Positions 1 to 6,836 of a DNA stretch of 15,048 bases are shown here, piece by piece. The notes below the pieces were generated by a model. It had not been told where the DNA came from. It made no database searches and saw nothing but the letters and a program-made list of their open reading frames with translations. How positions within the stretch are numbered: position 1 is the stretch's first letter; each line of letters begins with the position of its first letter. Position numbers and translations under genes: made by a program. The stretch is from Clostridiales bacterium (GTDB taxonomy: Bacteria; Bacillota; Clostridia; Oscillospirales; CAG-382), in contig DMMZ01000040.1 of assembly GCA_003452915.1 (NCBI GenBank), forward strand, positions 8,328 through 23,375, written 5' to 3'.

Positions 1-19
1 CCAATTCCGCCATACCCGC
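1..19 (-). tRNA. tRNA-Leu, 5' end only (cut by window edge)
   Basis: Read on the minus strand, the first 19 bases match the start of a leucine tRNA: a seven-base 5' acceptor strand GCGGGTA, the usual TG at positions 8-9, then the D-arm start GCGGAATTGG that is typical of bacterial tRNA-Leu. The rest of the gene, including the anticodon, lies outside the window, so the isoacceptor cannot be named. No convincing promoter was seen in the roughly 50 bases upstream. The identity rests on only 19 bases. Confidence 0.7.
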
Positions 20-48
20 AAATATATAAAAACGATTATTCTAATTTT

Positions 49-84
49 ACGCACTGTGCGTCTGCATTGTCTTCACTTCGTGAA
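49..84. repeat. Two short perfect inverted repeats
   Basis: Two small palindromic stems lie between the broken small gene and the tRNA. ACGCAC-T-GTGCGT occupies 49-61 (6-bp arms, one-base centre). TTCAC-TTC-GTGAA occupies 72-84 (5-bp arms) and overlaps the last codons of the broken reading frame. Neither is followed by a clear T run on the minus strand, so a terminator role is weak. They may act as RNA hairpins or protein-binding sites, or be chance. Confidence 0.3.
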
Positions 85-462
85 TCCATTATCTTCGGTA
101 ATTGTTATTATCCAATAATGACTTGTAAAAGCACGTCTATTAAAATTATATACTTTACCATCTTTTATAAAAGTACCTTGATTTTCATATGTACCTTCAA
201 AAGAATCTGCATATTATCTTATAAAACTAAAAGTGTTTTCATTATCTATTTCGAAATTTTTATAACAGATAATTAAATATTGTGTTGGATTATAGTTTAG
301 TTTTACATTGTCAGATGATGAAAATGTAAGACGAATTATACCGAAAGTTCCTGAAAATCCGTTAATATCATCATCAGATAATAATAGAGATGCAGTGCAA
401 TATAGAACAACTATCAAGGTAAATAAAATAATAATGCTTAGTGTTATCACTTTTTTAAGCAT
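73..462 (-). pseudogene. Small membrane-anchored protein, interrupted by an in-frame TAA
   Basis: The reading frame starts at ATG 462 behind a good ribosome binding site (AGAGGATAA) and runs 82 codons to a TAA at 216-214. Without any frame change, the same frame continues for 46 more codons (residues such as FEGTYENQGTF and KDGKVYNF) to TGA at 75-73. The continuation has ordinary protein-like composition, so a single nonsense change in a gene of about 128 codons is the simplest reading. The N-terminus has a basic start and a hydrophobic segment at about residues 5-30. No good lipobox is present, which suggests a signal anchor or secreted protein. It lies 47 bases downstream of the YitT-family gene on the same strand. 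The family was not recognised. The 82-residue product could still be made. Confidence 0.55.
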
Positions 463-509
463 TTACTTATCCTCTATAGCATTAGGCTGAAGAAAATTTA
501 TTATATTGA

Positions 510-1361
510 TTATATCCCTCTGAAGCCTCTGCCAATAATCTCGCTGGAGTTTGTAATCATAACAAATGAATCGGGATCAATTTCTCTGATTTTATTCTTT
601 AGCTTAACAGACTGATGTCTTCTGACTACAGTTATTAACATTTTCTTTTTTGTATCTGTGAATGCACCAACAGCATCGACAACGGTAACCCCATGATGAA
701 TTTCTCTTAAAATATATGAGTTTATTTGTTCGGGGTATGTTGTAATTATTGTAAAGAACTTGTTGAGATTAATACTCTCTATAACAGAATCAATCAGAAA
801 AGCTCTGCAAATCAAGCCTAATAACGAAAACAAGCCTGTTTTCAATCCAAATATAAAGAATGCTGAAAGAGCTACTATAAAGTCTGTAATTAAAAGTGCG
901 ATGCCAATGTTTAAAGCAGCATACTTTTTAAAAATCATAGCTATAACATCGGTTCCGCCTGAGGACGCGGAATAATTGAACATTATTGCTGATCCGACTG
1001 CAGGCAGTAGAATTGCAAAAGCGAGTTCAAGAAAAGGTTGATCGGTAAGCGGAGCAGTCATCGGATAAATTTTTTCTAATAAAATTATTTCTACCGAAAA
1101 CATAACACTGCAATATGTTGTTTTTATACCAAATTTCCTGCCGAAAATTGTAAAACCAACCAATAGTAGTAAAGTATTAAATATAAAGATTAGCCATGAT
1201 GGTGTAACATTACCGATGATAGCACTGATAATAAGTGAAATACCGCTTATTCCACCGGTTGTAAACCCGTTAGGTATTTTAAAAAAATATACACCAATCG
1301 ATAAAATCAATACTCCTAGGTTGAGGAGTAATACTTCAACCAGCTTACTTTTTTTATTCAT
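510..1361 (-). CDS. YitT family membrane protein (DUF161 + DUF2179)
   Basis: This 283-residue protein has the two-part layout of the YitT/YpjC/YqfU family. An N-terminal membrane region carries about five hydrophobic helices (roughly 8-27, 34-50, 55-73, 82-98, 110-130 and further stretches to 195), including the family-typical SSGGTDVIA at 133-141. A soluble C-terminal DUF2179 domain follows at about 205-280. DUF2179 folds like PII-type ligand-binding domains, but the transported or sensed molecule of these proteins is not established. The length matches the family (280-290). The ATG at 1361 has AAGGTG just upstream. A near-consensus promoter lies so close to the start that the transcript would have almost no leader. 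It sits downstream of the sortase gene and may also be read from the sortase promoter. The family call is firm; the function is unknown. Confidence 0.9.
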   Translation of the reverse strand: MNKKSKLVEVLLLNLGVLILSIGVYFFKIPNGFTTGGISGISLIISAIIGNVTPSWLIFIFNTLLLLVGFTIFGRKFGIKTTYCSVMFSVEIILLEKIYPMTAPLTDQPFLELAFAILLPAVGSAIMFNYSASSGGTDVIAMIFKKYAALNIGIALLITDFIVALSAFFIFGLKTGLFSLLGLICRAFLIDSVIESINLNKFFTIITTYPEQINSYILREIHHGVTVVDAVGAFTDTKKKMLITVVRRHQSVKLKNKIREIDPDSFVMITNSSEIIGRGFRGI

Positions 1362-1375
1362 TTCACACCTTAATT

Positions 1376-1403
1376 ATTATAATGATGTTTCCACCTTTGT
1401 CAA
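1376..1403 (-). promoter_or_regulatory. Sigma-A-type promoter for the YitT-family gene
   Basis: On the minus strand TTGACA (1403-1398), a 16-base spacer and TATAAT (1381-1376) lie in the gap between the sortase gene and the YitT-family gene. Both hexamers are perfect consensus. Only 14 bases separate the -10 box from the ATG at 1361, so a start at the usual distance would leave a leader of about 8 bases and remove part of the AAGGTG ribosome binding site. Confidence 0.6.
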
Positions 1404-1412
1404 CAGTTATTT

Positions 1413-2426
1413 TCAGTCATAAGGAATAAATTGCTTTAAAATTCCGTGTACCACATAACGTTCTCTGGGTTTATCTTTTACATTTGTACAGGTAACAAGG
1501 GTTGTTATTTGTGAATTGGCATCATACGATACCCTCTTTTTGAGCTGCGAATTTGCTGCTATATTTTTTAAAAAAGTAAGATAATCGTTTTTATCAGAAA
1601 AAGTTGTTTTTGTAAATAACGTGTGGTTTTCCGAACGGTATGCAGAAAAAATCTCATATACATAAACACCGTCAGCAGTGTATATTTCAATCTGCATGTC
1701 CTCTGCAAGTGTGTTTTTATTTGCACTGTCGAACCATAATTTTATAGGCCTGAACATACTTCCGTTAGTCATGCAATGACCGTAGAGCAGAACATTTTTA
1801 TTTGCTGTATGAATAGTGTTTAACGATTCATCGGCGAAAATCGAGCCCGCTTTGGCATACTCACCTAAATAATTATGATTAATATAAAAATCGTTTTCGC
1901 CAATCATTATCGGATAATTAATGCCGTTTTCAGTAAATTTCTCGGTGCCTCTGAAAAATATCCATCCGTATGTCTCAGGATTTTGTGCTTTTACAGAATT
2001 CAAAGCTTCATGGAAATTCTCAATATTCTGTGGTGTATTAGATCCTAAATAATCAGGACAATCACCGTTTGCTTCAAGCATTTCTAATAACGTGTACATA
2101 TTATTGGGCTCAAGGAGTTGTTCCGGTTTTGATACTGCAGAAACAATATTGGTTTCCGGACGCAGACTACTAAAAATACCCTCGTTATATTTATCATCAG
2201 CAATTCTCTTTACTATTGCAAAAATAGAAAAGCTAAAAACGCCGAATGCCACAGCCATCAAAAATGCACGGGATAAAATAGGCATAATTGATTTACGCTT
2301 GTCACTGTCAGATTTTCTTTTTATATCGGCAGATGTGAAAGACTCAATAGATGCGACAAAAATATCAGGCTTTTTACCTATAACATTTACAGGTTTTGTA
2401 TCGGAAAGATTATAATTTTTGTCCAT
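1413..2426 (-). CDS. Class B sortase, membrane-anchored transpeptidase
   Basis: A 337-residue protein with the sortase fold and class B features. Such enzymes cleave a sorting signal in secreted proteins and join them to peptidoglycan or to pilin-like subunits on the outer face of the membrane. One membrane segment lies at about residues 50-72. The catalytic domain follows, with GWIFFRGTE near 154-162, YPIMIGENDFYINHNY at 171-186, the catalytic His217 in YGHCM, Cys313 in TLVTC and Arg323 in RERYVVHG. The usual family motif is YGHNM; here the residue after His is Cys218. The cytosolic tail before the membrane helix is about 50 residues and rich in Lys and Ser, longer than in typical SrtB (about 240 residues in total). 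The ATG follows a perfect AGGAGG. No protein with an obvious sorting signal lies nearby. Confidence 0.9.
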   Translation of the reverse strand: MDKNYNLSDTKPVNVIGKKPDIFVASIESFTSADIKRKSDSDKRKSIMPILSRAFLMAVAFGVFSFSIFAIVKRIADDKYNEGIFSSLRPETNIVSAVSKPEQLLEPNNMYTLLEMLEANGDCPDYLGSNTPQNIENFHEALNSVKAQNPETYGWIFFRGTEKFTENGINYPIMIGENDFYINHNYLGEYAKAGSIFADESLNTIHTANKNVLLYGHCMTNGSMFRPIKLWFDSANKNTLAEDMQIEIYTADGVYVYEIFSAYRSENHTLFTKTTFSDKNDYLTFLKNIAANSQLKKRVSYDANSQITTLVTCTNVKDKPRERYVVHGILKQFIPYD

Positions 2427-2460
2427 ATAAAACTATTCCTCCTAAAATACACTTTACATA

Positions 2461-2489
2461 ATTATAAGATATACACTTTTAAAATGCAA
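2461..2489 (-). promoter_or_regulatory. Sigma-A-type promoter for the sortase gene
   Basis: On the minus strand TTGCAT (2489-2484), a 17-base spacer and a perfect TATAAT (2466-2461) lie 35 bases upstream of the sortase start codon. The leader would carry the AGGAGG ribosome binding site. The spacer holds one arm of an inverted repeat. Confidence 0.65.
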
Positions 2490-2497
2490 GTGTATAT
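2469..2497. promoter_or_regulatory. Inverted repeat over the sortase promoter, possible operator
   Basis: ATATACACTT (2469-2478) and its exact reverse complement AAGTGTATAT (2488-2497) are 10-bp arms separated by 9 bases. The left arm fills most of the -10/-35 spacer of the sortase promoter and the right arm touches the outer edge of the -35 box. A further copy of the 8-base core ATACACTT lies at 2447-2454 in the same orientation as the left arm, 24 bases away. This placement suits a repressor site. The cognate regulator is unknown. Confidence 0.45.
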
Positions 2498-2578
2498 ATA
2501 ATATTTTCAAAATATGTTACAAAATACGCTTAATTTTCCATTTTAGAAATTATTTTTCCAAAGAATATAATATTATTG

Positions 2579-2606
2579 TTGACAAGTGTGAAAAAAAGTA
2601 TAAAAT
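2579..2606 (+). promoter_or_regulatory. Sigma-A-type promoter for tig (and perhaps clpP-clpX)
   Basis: TTGACA (2579-2584), a 16-base spacer and TAAAAT (2601-2606, within TATAAAAT) precede tig by 46 bases. The leader carries GGAGG at 2640-2644. No CIRCE element or CtsR heptad pair was seen around it. Confidence 0.65.
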
Positions 2607-2652
2607 AGTATAGTATGTATTTTAATTTGTGAATGTTTTGGAGGATAATTGA

Positions 2653-3930
2653 ATGAGTTTAAAAAGTATTAAGGAAATCGAAAATAATCGCAGCGAGCTT
2701 GAGCTTGTTATTGAAAAGGCGGTATTTGACGCGGAAGTAATGCGTGTATATAAAAAGAATGTCGTCAAGATGAATGTTCCAGGTTTTAGAAAAGGTAAAG
2801 CTCCCAAGAGTATAGTTGAAAAAATGTACGGCTCGGGTGTTTTTTATGACGAAGCTCTTGATAATCTGCTACCTTCTATCTATGAGGCTGCTGTAACCGA
2901 GTCTGGAATAGATACTGTTTCAAGACCTGAGCTTGAGGTTATTTCTATAGACGAAAACGGTGTTTTACTTAAAGCTAAGGTTTATACAAAGCCGATTGCT
3001 GAAGTTTCCAAATACAAGGAACTTGAAGTAACCAAAGAAAAAATTGAGGTTACAGAGGAAGATATCACAAAAGAAATTGACGCCGTTCGAAAGCGTAATG
3101 CACGTACACTTACAATCACAGACAGCGCTGTTGTTGATGAAGACGATACAGTTATCGACTTTGAAGGTTTTGTAGACGGTGTTGCTTTTGAAGGAGGTAA
3201 GGCTGAAAAGTATTCCCTTAAAATAGGCAGCAAGAGCTTTATACCCGGCTTTGAGGAACAGATAATAGGCAAAAACGCAGGTGACGAGTTTGATGTTATT
3301 GTCTCCTTCCCTGCTGATTACAGTGCTGAGAATCTTGCCGGCAAGGAAGCGATATTTAAAATTAAGCTTCATGAGATCAAAAGAAGTGAGCTTCCTGAAC
3401 TTGATGATGAATTTGTTAAAGATGTTTCCGAGTTCAACACTGTTGAGGAATATAAAGCTGATGTAACGAAAAAGATAACCGAACGCAAAGAAAAAGTTGC
3501 TGAAAATACACTCGAAGAAAATCTTATTGACGAGCTTCTTGCAAACACTGCAGTTGAGATTCCTCAGCCTATGATTGAGAGTGAGATTGACGGACAGATA
3601 AAGGATTATGAGTACAGACTCAGCTCACAGGGCGGTAGCCTTGATATGTACTTCAAGTACACAGGAATGAATATGGAGCAATTACGAGAAAACTTTAAAG
3701 GTCAATCGGAAAGACAGGTAAAAACCCGTCTTGCACTTGAGAAGATTATTACCTCCGAGAATATAAAAGCTAACGAAGATGATCTTGAAGCTGAATATAA
3801 GAAGATAGCTTCTGGCTATAATGTTGATATCGAAACTGTTAAAAAGAGCATCCCTGCCGAGAATCTAAGCATAGATGTTTGTCTTCGCAAAGCAGTTGAT
3901 TTTATAAAAGAAAATGCTATAATTAAGTAA
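2653..3930 (+). CDS. tig: Trigger factor, ribosome-associated chaperone and prolyl isomerase
   Basis: Trigger factor binds the ribosome near the exit tunnel and shields nascent chains; it also has peptidyl-prolyl isomerase activity. The 425-residue product has the usual length and three-part order. The N-terminal ribosome-binding domain (about 1-115) carries the signature PGFRKGKAP at 43-51. An FKBP-type isomerase domain spans about 163-243 (VIDFEGFVDGVAFEGG, then FIPGFEEQIIG). A helical C-terminal chaperone domain spans about 250-425. The ATG at 2653 has GGAGG eight bases upstream. The next genes are clpP and clpX on the same strand, a conserved order in Firmicutes that links chaperone and protease functions. 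Confidence 0.97.
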   Translation: MSLKSIKEIENNRSELELVIEKAVFDAEVMRVYKKNVVKMNVPGFRKGKAPKSIVEKMYGSGVFYDEALDNLLPSIYEAAVTESGIDTVSRPELEVISIDENGVLLKAKVYTKPIAEVSKYKELEVTKEKIEVTEEDITKEIDAVRKRNARTLTITDSAVVDEDDTVIDFEGFVDGVAFEGGKAEKYSLKIGSKSFIPGFEEQIIGKNAGDEFDVIVSFPADYSAENLAGKEAIFKIKLHEIKRSELPELDDEFVKDVSEFNTVEEYKADVTKKITERKEKVAENTLEENLIDELLANTAVEIPQPMIESEIDGQIKDYEYRLSSQGGSLDMYFKYTGMNMEQLRENFKGQSERQVKTRLALEKIITSENIKANEDDLEAEYKKIASGYNVDIETVKKSIPAENLSIDVCLRKAVDFIKENAIIK

Positions 3931-4010
3931 ATAATATTATTATCATTTGTTCTACAGTGTAAAAATGTCATTTTTCTGATACCGACAATTTTACGAATAA
4001 ATAATATTAA

Positions 4011-4024
4011 TGCCGATATCGGCA
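4011..4024. promoter_or_regulatory. Perfect 14-bp palindrome between tig and clpP
   Basis: TGCCGATATCGGCA is a perfect palindrome lying 32 bases before the clpP start. The bases GATATCGGCAATTTT at 4015-4029 also form an imperfect direct repeat (13 of 15 identical) with GATACCGACAATTTT at 3978-3992, 37 bases upstream. As RNA, the palindrome would fold to a 5-bp stem with an AUAU loop followed by AAUUUU, a weak attenuator-like shape. It could equally be a protein-binding site. It does not match CtsR, CIRCE or SOS-box consensus sequences. Confidence 0.4.
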
Positions 4025-4056
4025 ATTTTGACAATTAAGAAAGGTGCGTGTTGGGT

Positions 4057-4653
4057 ATGTCGTTAGTTCCAATGGTTGTTGAGCAGACCTCTAGAGGTGA
4101 GAGATCATATGATATTTTCTCAAGGTTATTAAACGACAGGATAATATTCCTCGCAGAGCCAATTAATGATACGATTGCTTCTCTTGTGGTTGCACAGCTA
4201 TTATATTTGGAAAGTCAGGACAGCGATAAGGATATTTCACTTTATATTAATTCACCGGGAGGAAGTGTTTCGGCTGGAATGGCGATATTCGACACAATGA
4301 GGTTCATTAAGTGTGATGTTTCTACAATTTGTATTGGAATTTGTGCAAGCATGGCTGCTGTTTTACTTGCAAGCGGTGCAAAAGGCAAGCGAATTGCGCT
4401 TCCGAATAGTAAGATTATGATACATCAACCCCTTTTAAGTGGTCATTTTCAGGATCAGACAACAAATCTTGAGATAGAATCAAAGCAAATGCTTGAAACC
4501 AGAAATACATTAAACAGAATTCTTGCGGATGCAACAAGCAAGACTATTGAACAAATAGAAAAAGATACAGACAGAAATTATTATATGAACGCCGAGTCTG
4601 CAAACGAATATGGACTTATTGACAAGGTGCTCGAAAAGAGGATATTGGGTTAA
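4057..4653 (+). CDS. clpP: ATP-dependent Clp protease proteolytic subunit
   Basis: ClpP forms the double-ring serine protease chamber that degrades proteins fed by ClpX or other Clp ATPases. The 198-residue product has the catalytic triad at the standard spacing: Ser98 in GICASMAAV, His123 in MIHQP and Asp172 in KDTDRN. YINSPGGSVSAG at 63-74 is the conserved oxyanion-side strand. The ATG at 4057 gives the family-typical N-terminus MSLVPMVVEQ, with AGAAAGGTG about 10 bases upstream. A GTG at 4048 would add three residues but sits too close to that site. clpX begins four bases after the stop, so the two are surely cotranscribed and probably translationally coupled. A 126-base gap to tig holds a palindrome. 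Confidence 0.97.
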   Translation: MSLVPMVVEQTSRGERSYDIFSRLLNDRIIFLAEPINDTIASLVVAQLLYLESQDSDKDISLYINSPGGSVSAGMAIFDTMRFIKCDVSTICIGICASMAAVLLASGAKGKRIALPNSKIMIHQPLLSGHFQDQTTNLEIESKQMLETRNTLNRILADATSKTIEQIEKDTDRNYYMNAESANEYGLIDKVLEKRILG

Positions 4654-4657
4654 GAGG

Positions 4658-5893
4658 ATGGCAAATCAAGAAAAAGTTTGTTCTTTCTGCGGCAGACCGT
4701 CGCAGAATATTGTAAAACTTAAACTGCTTGACGAGGTCGTTCCCATCTGTACAGACTGCATTGATATATGCGGCGAGATTACCGATTCACATAGAAATAC
4801 GCAGACAGAAAAACAAAAAGCTAAGGTAAAAAAGGATGATTTTATTATTCTTCCTAAACCGAAGGAATTAAAAGCTGCGCTTGATTATTATGTTATCGGA
4901 CAGGAAGAAGGGAAAGTAGCACTTTCGGTCGCAGTTTATAATCATTATAAACGTGTAAATTCATTGAACGAAAAAAAAATAAATAAAGCAAACAAGGATG
5001 ACGAGGTTGAACTTAAAAAAAGCAATGTTTTGCTTTTAGGTCCATCCGGAGTCGGAAAAACCTTGCTTGCACAAACACTTGCAGGTATGCTTGAGGTTCC
5101 GTTCGCTATTGCGGATGCTACAACGCTCACCGAAGCAGGCTATGTCGGAGAGGATGTCGAAAACATTCTACTGCGACTGATTCAAGCTGCTGATTTCGAT
5201 GTTCAAAAAGCAGAAAAGGGTATTATTTATATTGATGAAATCGATAAAATATCCAGACGCAGTGAAAACCGTTCTATTACTCGTGATGTTTCGGGCGAAG
5301 GCGTTCAGCAAGCGCTCTTAAAAATTATCGAAGGCACAACAGCAAATGTACCTCCTCAAGGTGGACGTAAGCATCCAAATCAGGAATTCATACAAATCGA
5401 TACTTCAAATATTTTATTCATATGCGGTGGTGCTTTCGACGGCTTGAGTGAAATTATTGATAACAGAATGGGTAAGCAGGTTGTCGGCTTTAATTCCAAG
5501 CTGCAAAACAGCGCAGAAAAGAAAAAGGACCCTTCCCTGTCCAAGGTTACTCCTCATGATTTAATAAAATATGGAATAATCCCAGAGTTGGTGGGCAGAA
5601 TTCCTGTGATTGTTGCACTTCATCCGCTTGACAGAGAAGCTCTGGTTCGTATTCTTAAAGAACCGAAAAATGCACTTATCAAGCAATATCAAAAATTATT
5701 CAGGCTTGATGGTGTTGAGCTTGAGTTTACCGATGGAGCAATTGAAGCCTTTGCTGATAAAGCTCTTGAGCAGAATACCGGAGCAAGAGGCTTGCGTAAT
5801 GCTGCCGAAAAAGTTATGACAAAATTCATGTACGAGATTCCTTCGGACAACAGTATTAAGAAACTGGTCATAACCAAAGAAATGATAGTATAA
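4658..5893 (+). CDS. clpX: ClpX, ATPase and substrate-recognition subunit of ClpXP
   Basis: ClpX is the AAA+ unfoldase that recognises substrates and threads them into ClpP. The 411-residue product starts with a C4 zinc finger (Cys8, Cys11, Cys31, Cys34) used for dimerisation and adaptor or substrate binding. The AAA+ module follows, with Walker A GPSGVGKT at 128-135, pore loop GYVG at 161-164, Walker B IIYIDEID at 189-196 (Asp193, Glu194), and RKH in the RKHPNQEF loop. The ClpP-docking loop reads VGF where IGF is usual. The sensor-2 GARGLRN motif is near the C-terminus. The ATG at 4658 is the first usable start after clpP; GAGG just before it is too close, so initiation may depend on AAAGAGG 15 bases upstream or on coupling to clpP. 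An intrinsic terminator follows. Confidence 0.97.
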   Translation: MANQEKVCSFCGRPSQNIVKLKLLDEVVPICTDCIDICGEITDSHRNTQTEKQKAKVKKDDFIILPKPKELKAALDYYVIGQEEGKVALSVAVYNHYKRVNSLNEKKINKANKDDEVELKKSNVLLLGPSGVGKTLLAQTLAGMLEVPFAIADATTLTEAGYVGEDVENILLRLIQAADFDVQKAEKGIIYIDEIDKISRRSENRSITRDVSGEGVQQALLKIIEGTTANVPPQGGRKHPNQEFIQIDTSNILFICGGAFDGLSEIIDNRMGKQVVGFNSKLQNSAEKKKDPSLSKVTPHDLIKYGIIPELVGRIPVIVALHPLDREALVRILKEPKNALIKQYQKLFRLDGVELEFTDGAIEAFADKALEQNTGARGLRNAAEKVMTKFMYEIPSDNSIKKLVITKEMIV

Positions 5894-5899
5894 TATTTT

Positions 5900-5928
5900 C
5901 CCGTACCTGAATGGTACGGGATTTTTTT
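5900..5928 (+). terminator. Intrinsic terminator after clpX
   Basis: CCCGTACC (5900-5907), a five-base loop TGAAT and GGTACGGG (5913-5920) form a perfect 8-bp stem, followed by A and seven Ts. It lies six bases after the clpX stop codon and ends the tig-clpP-clpX unit. Confidence 0.95.
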
Positions 5929-5947
5929 ATATGTCACTGTAATACTA

Positions 5948-5976
5948 TTGCATTTTATATAAAATTTTGGTAAACT
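5948..5976 (+). promoter_or_regulatory. Candidate promoter for the six-gene unit
   Basis: TTGCAT (5948-5953), a 17-base spacer and TAAACT (5971-5976, four of six consensus) lie between the clpX terminator and the creatininase-family gene, 36 bases before its ATG. The gap between the two genes is only 119 bases, and this is the best sigma-A match in it. Confidence 0.45.
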
Positions 5977-6012
5977 TTATTAAGAATTATTAAAAAGGAG
6001 TTTTTATTATAT

Positions 6013-6822
6013 ATGAATTGGGAAAATCTTAATGTACTAGAATTTGAAAAAGCAATTGAAAAATCAAAAGGCGTTTGTGTTCTGCCGATTGGCTGTCTTG
6101 AAAAGCACGGTAACCATTTACCATTGGGAACTGATATCATAATCGCCAGACATATTTGCGAAAAAGCAGCACTTATTGAGGATTTTGTTTTGTTCCCCTA
6201 TTATCCATTTGGGCAGGTTAGTGAGGTTCGGCATAAGCTGGGAACAATTGCATTATCCGCACCCCTTCAGATGCAGCTTCTAGAAGCTATATGCGAGGAA
6301 ATCTATCGAAATGGCTTTAATAAAATTATCCTAGCCAACGGGCATGGTGGAAACAATTTATACTTATCATACTTCGCACAATCAATGCTTGACAAACCCA
6401 GAGATTATGATGTTTATACCACGAATCTTTGGACTTTAAGTAATAAACAATACGAAGATGTTTTCGGAAAGAATAAAATAACGCACGACGGCGGACATGC
6501 CGATGTCACCGAGACATCACAAATAATGGCGATTGAACCAACGCTTGTTAATATGGATTTACTTGACCGCAGCGAGACTGCTTCCCTTGGTAGAAACGCA
6601 CCTTATGGTGAAAAAGGAATTTTTCACGGTATAGGCTGGTACGCAGATTATCCGCATCAGATAGCGGGTGATCCAATAGCTTCCACACCCGAGTTCGGTA
6701 AAGATTTTTTGGATTGTAACATAAAAAACCTTGTGGAAGTTATTAAGTTAATCAAAAACGATACCACGCTCCCCTCCCTCGCAAAAGAATTTTTTGAGAA
6801 GAGCAAAAATCCTACAATTTAA
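6013..6822 (+). CDS. Creatininase family amidohydrolase
   Basis: A 269-residue member of the creatininase family, metal-dependent hydrolases that cut linear or cyclic amide bonds. The family includes creatininase, archaeal ArfB (a formamide hydrolase of flavin/F420 synthesis) and the mycofactocin peptidase MftE. Metal-site residues are visible: Glu30, His35 and Asp41 in GCLEKHGNHLPLGTD, His111 in NGHGGN, and Glu167 in GHADVTETSQ, where His162 also lies. Nothing essential seems missing, so an active enzyme is likely. The substrate cannot be named from sequence. The ATG has AAAGGAG about 12 bases upstream, a slightly long gap. It opens a run of six closely spaced genes, and a GGR-like flavoprotein gene begins 14 bases after its stop, suggesting paired action. 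Confidence 0.88.
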   Translation: MNWENLNVLEFEKAIEKSKGVCVLPIGCLEKHGNHLPLGTDIIIARHICEKAALIEDFVLFPYYPFGQVSEVRHKLGTIALSAPLQMQLLEAICEEIYRNGFNKIILANGHGGNNLYLSYFAQSMLDKPRDYDVYTTNLWTLSNKQYEDVFGKNKITHDGGHADVTETSQIMAIEPTLVNMDLLDRSETASLGRNAPYGEKGIFHGIGWYADYPHQIAGDPIASTPEFGKDFLDCNIKNLVEVIKLIKNDTTLPSLAKEFFEKSKNPTI

Positions 6823-6836
6823 TAATGGAGGGTATT

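Noticed and set aside
20..60. GCAGACGCAC on the minus strand just upstream of the tRNA-Leu start, resembling the tRNA-Leu D-arm and so a possible duplicated tRNA fragment or attachment site
   Set aside because: Only about ten bases match a typical tRNA-Leu, the corresponding part of this tRNA is outside the window, and integration sites usually duplicate the 3' end of a tRNA, not the D-arm.
214..216. Programmed readthrough or recoding at the TAA in the small gene
   Set aside because: TAA is not used for selenocysteine or pyrrolysine and no special downstream structure was seen; a nonsense change is simpler.
2965..3372. A 135-codon open frame on the minus strand, the longest antisense frame within tig
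   Set aside because: It lies wholly inside the well-supported trigger factor gene, has no ribosome binding site signal worth noting and its product has no recognisable domain.
3961..3975. AAAAATG-T-CATTTTT palindrome after tig as a terminator
   Set aside because: The stem is almost all A-T with a one-base centre and would be too weak to stop transcription; clpP and clpX are probably read through from tig at least in part.
3931..4056. CtsR or CIRCE heat-shock operator before clpP
   Set aside because: No GGTCAAA-type heptad pair and no TTAGCACTC inverted repeat is present; a single TTTGACA at 4026-4032 is not enough.
6013..6822. MftE of a mycofactocin cluster
   Set aside because: No precursor peptide, MftB-like chaperone or radical SAM gene is seen in the window; only the general creatininase fold is shared.
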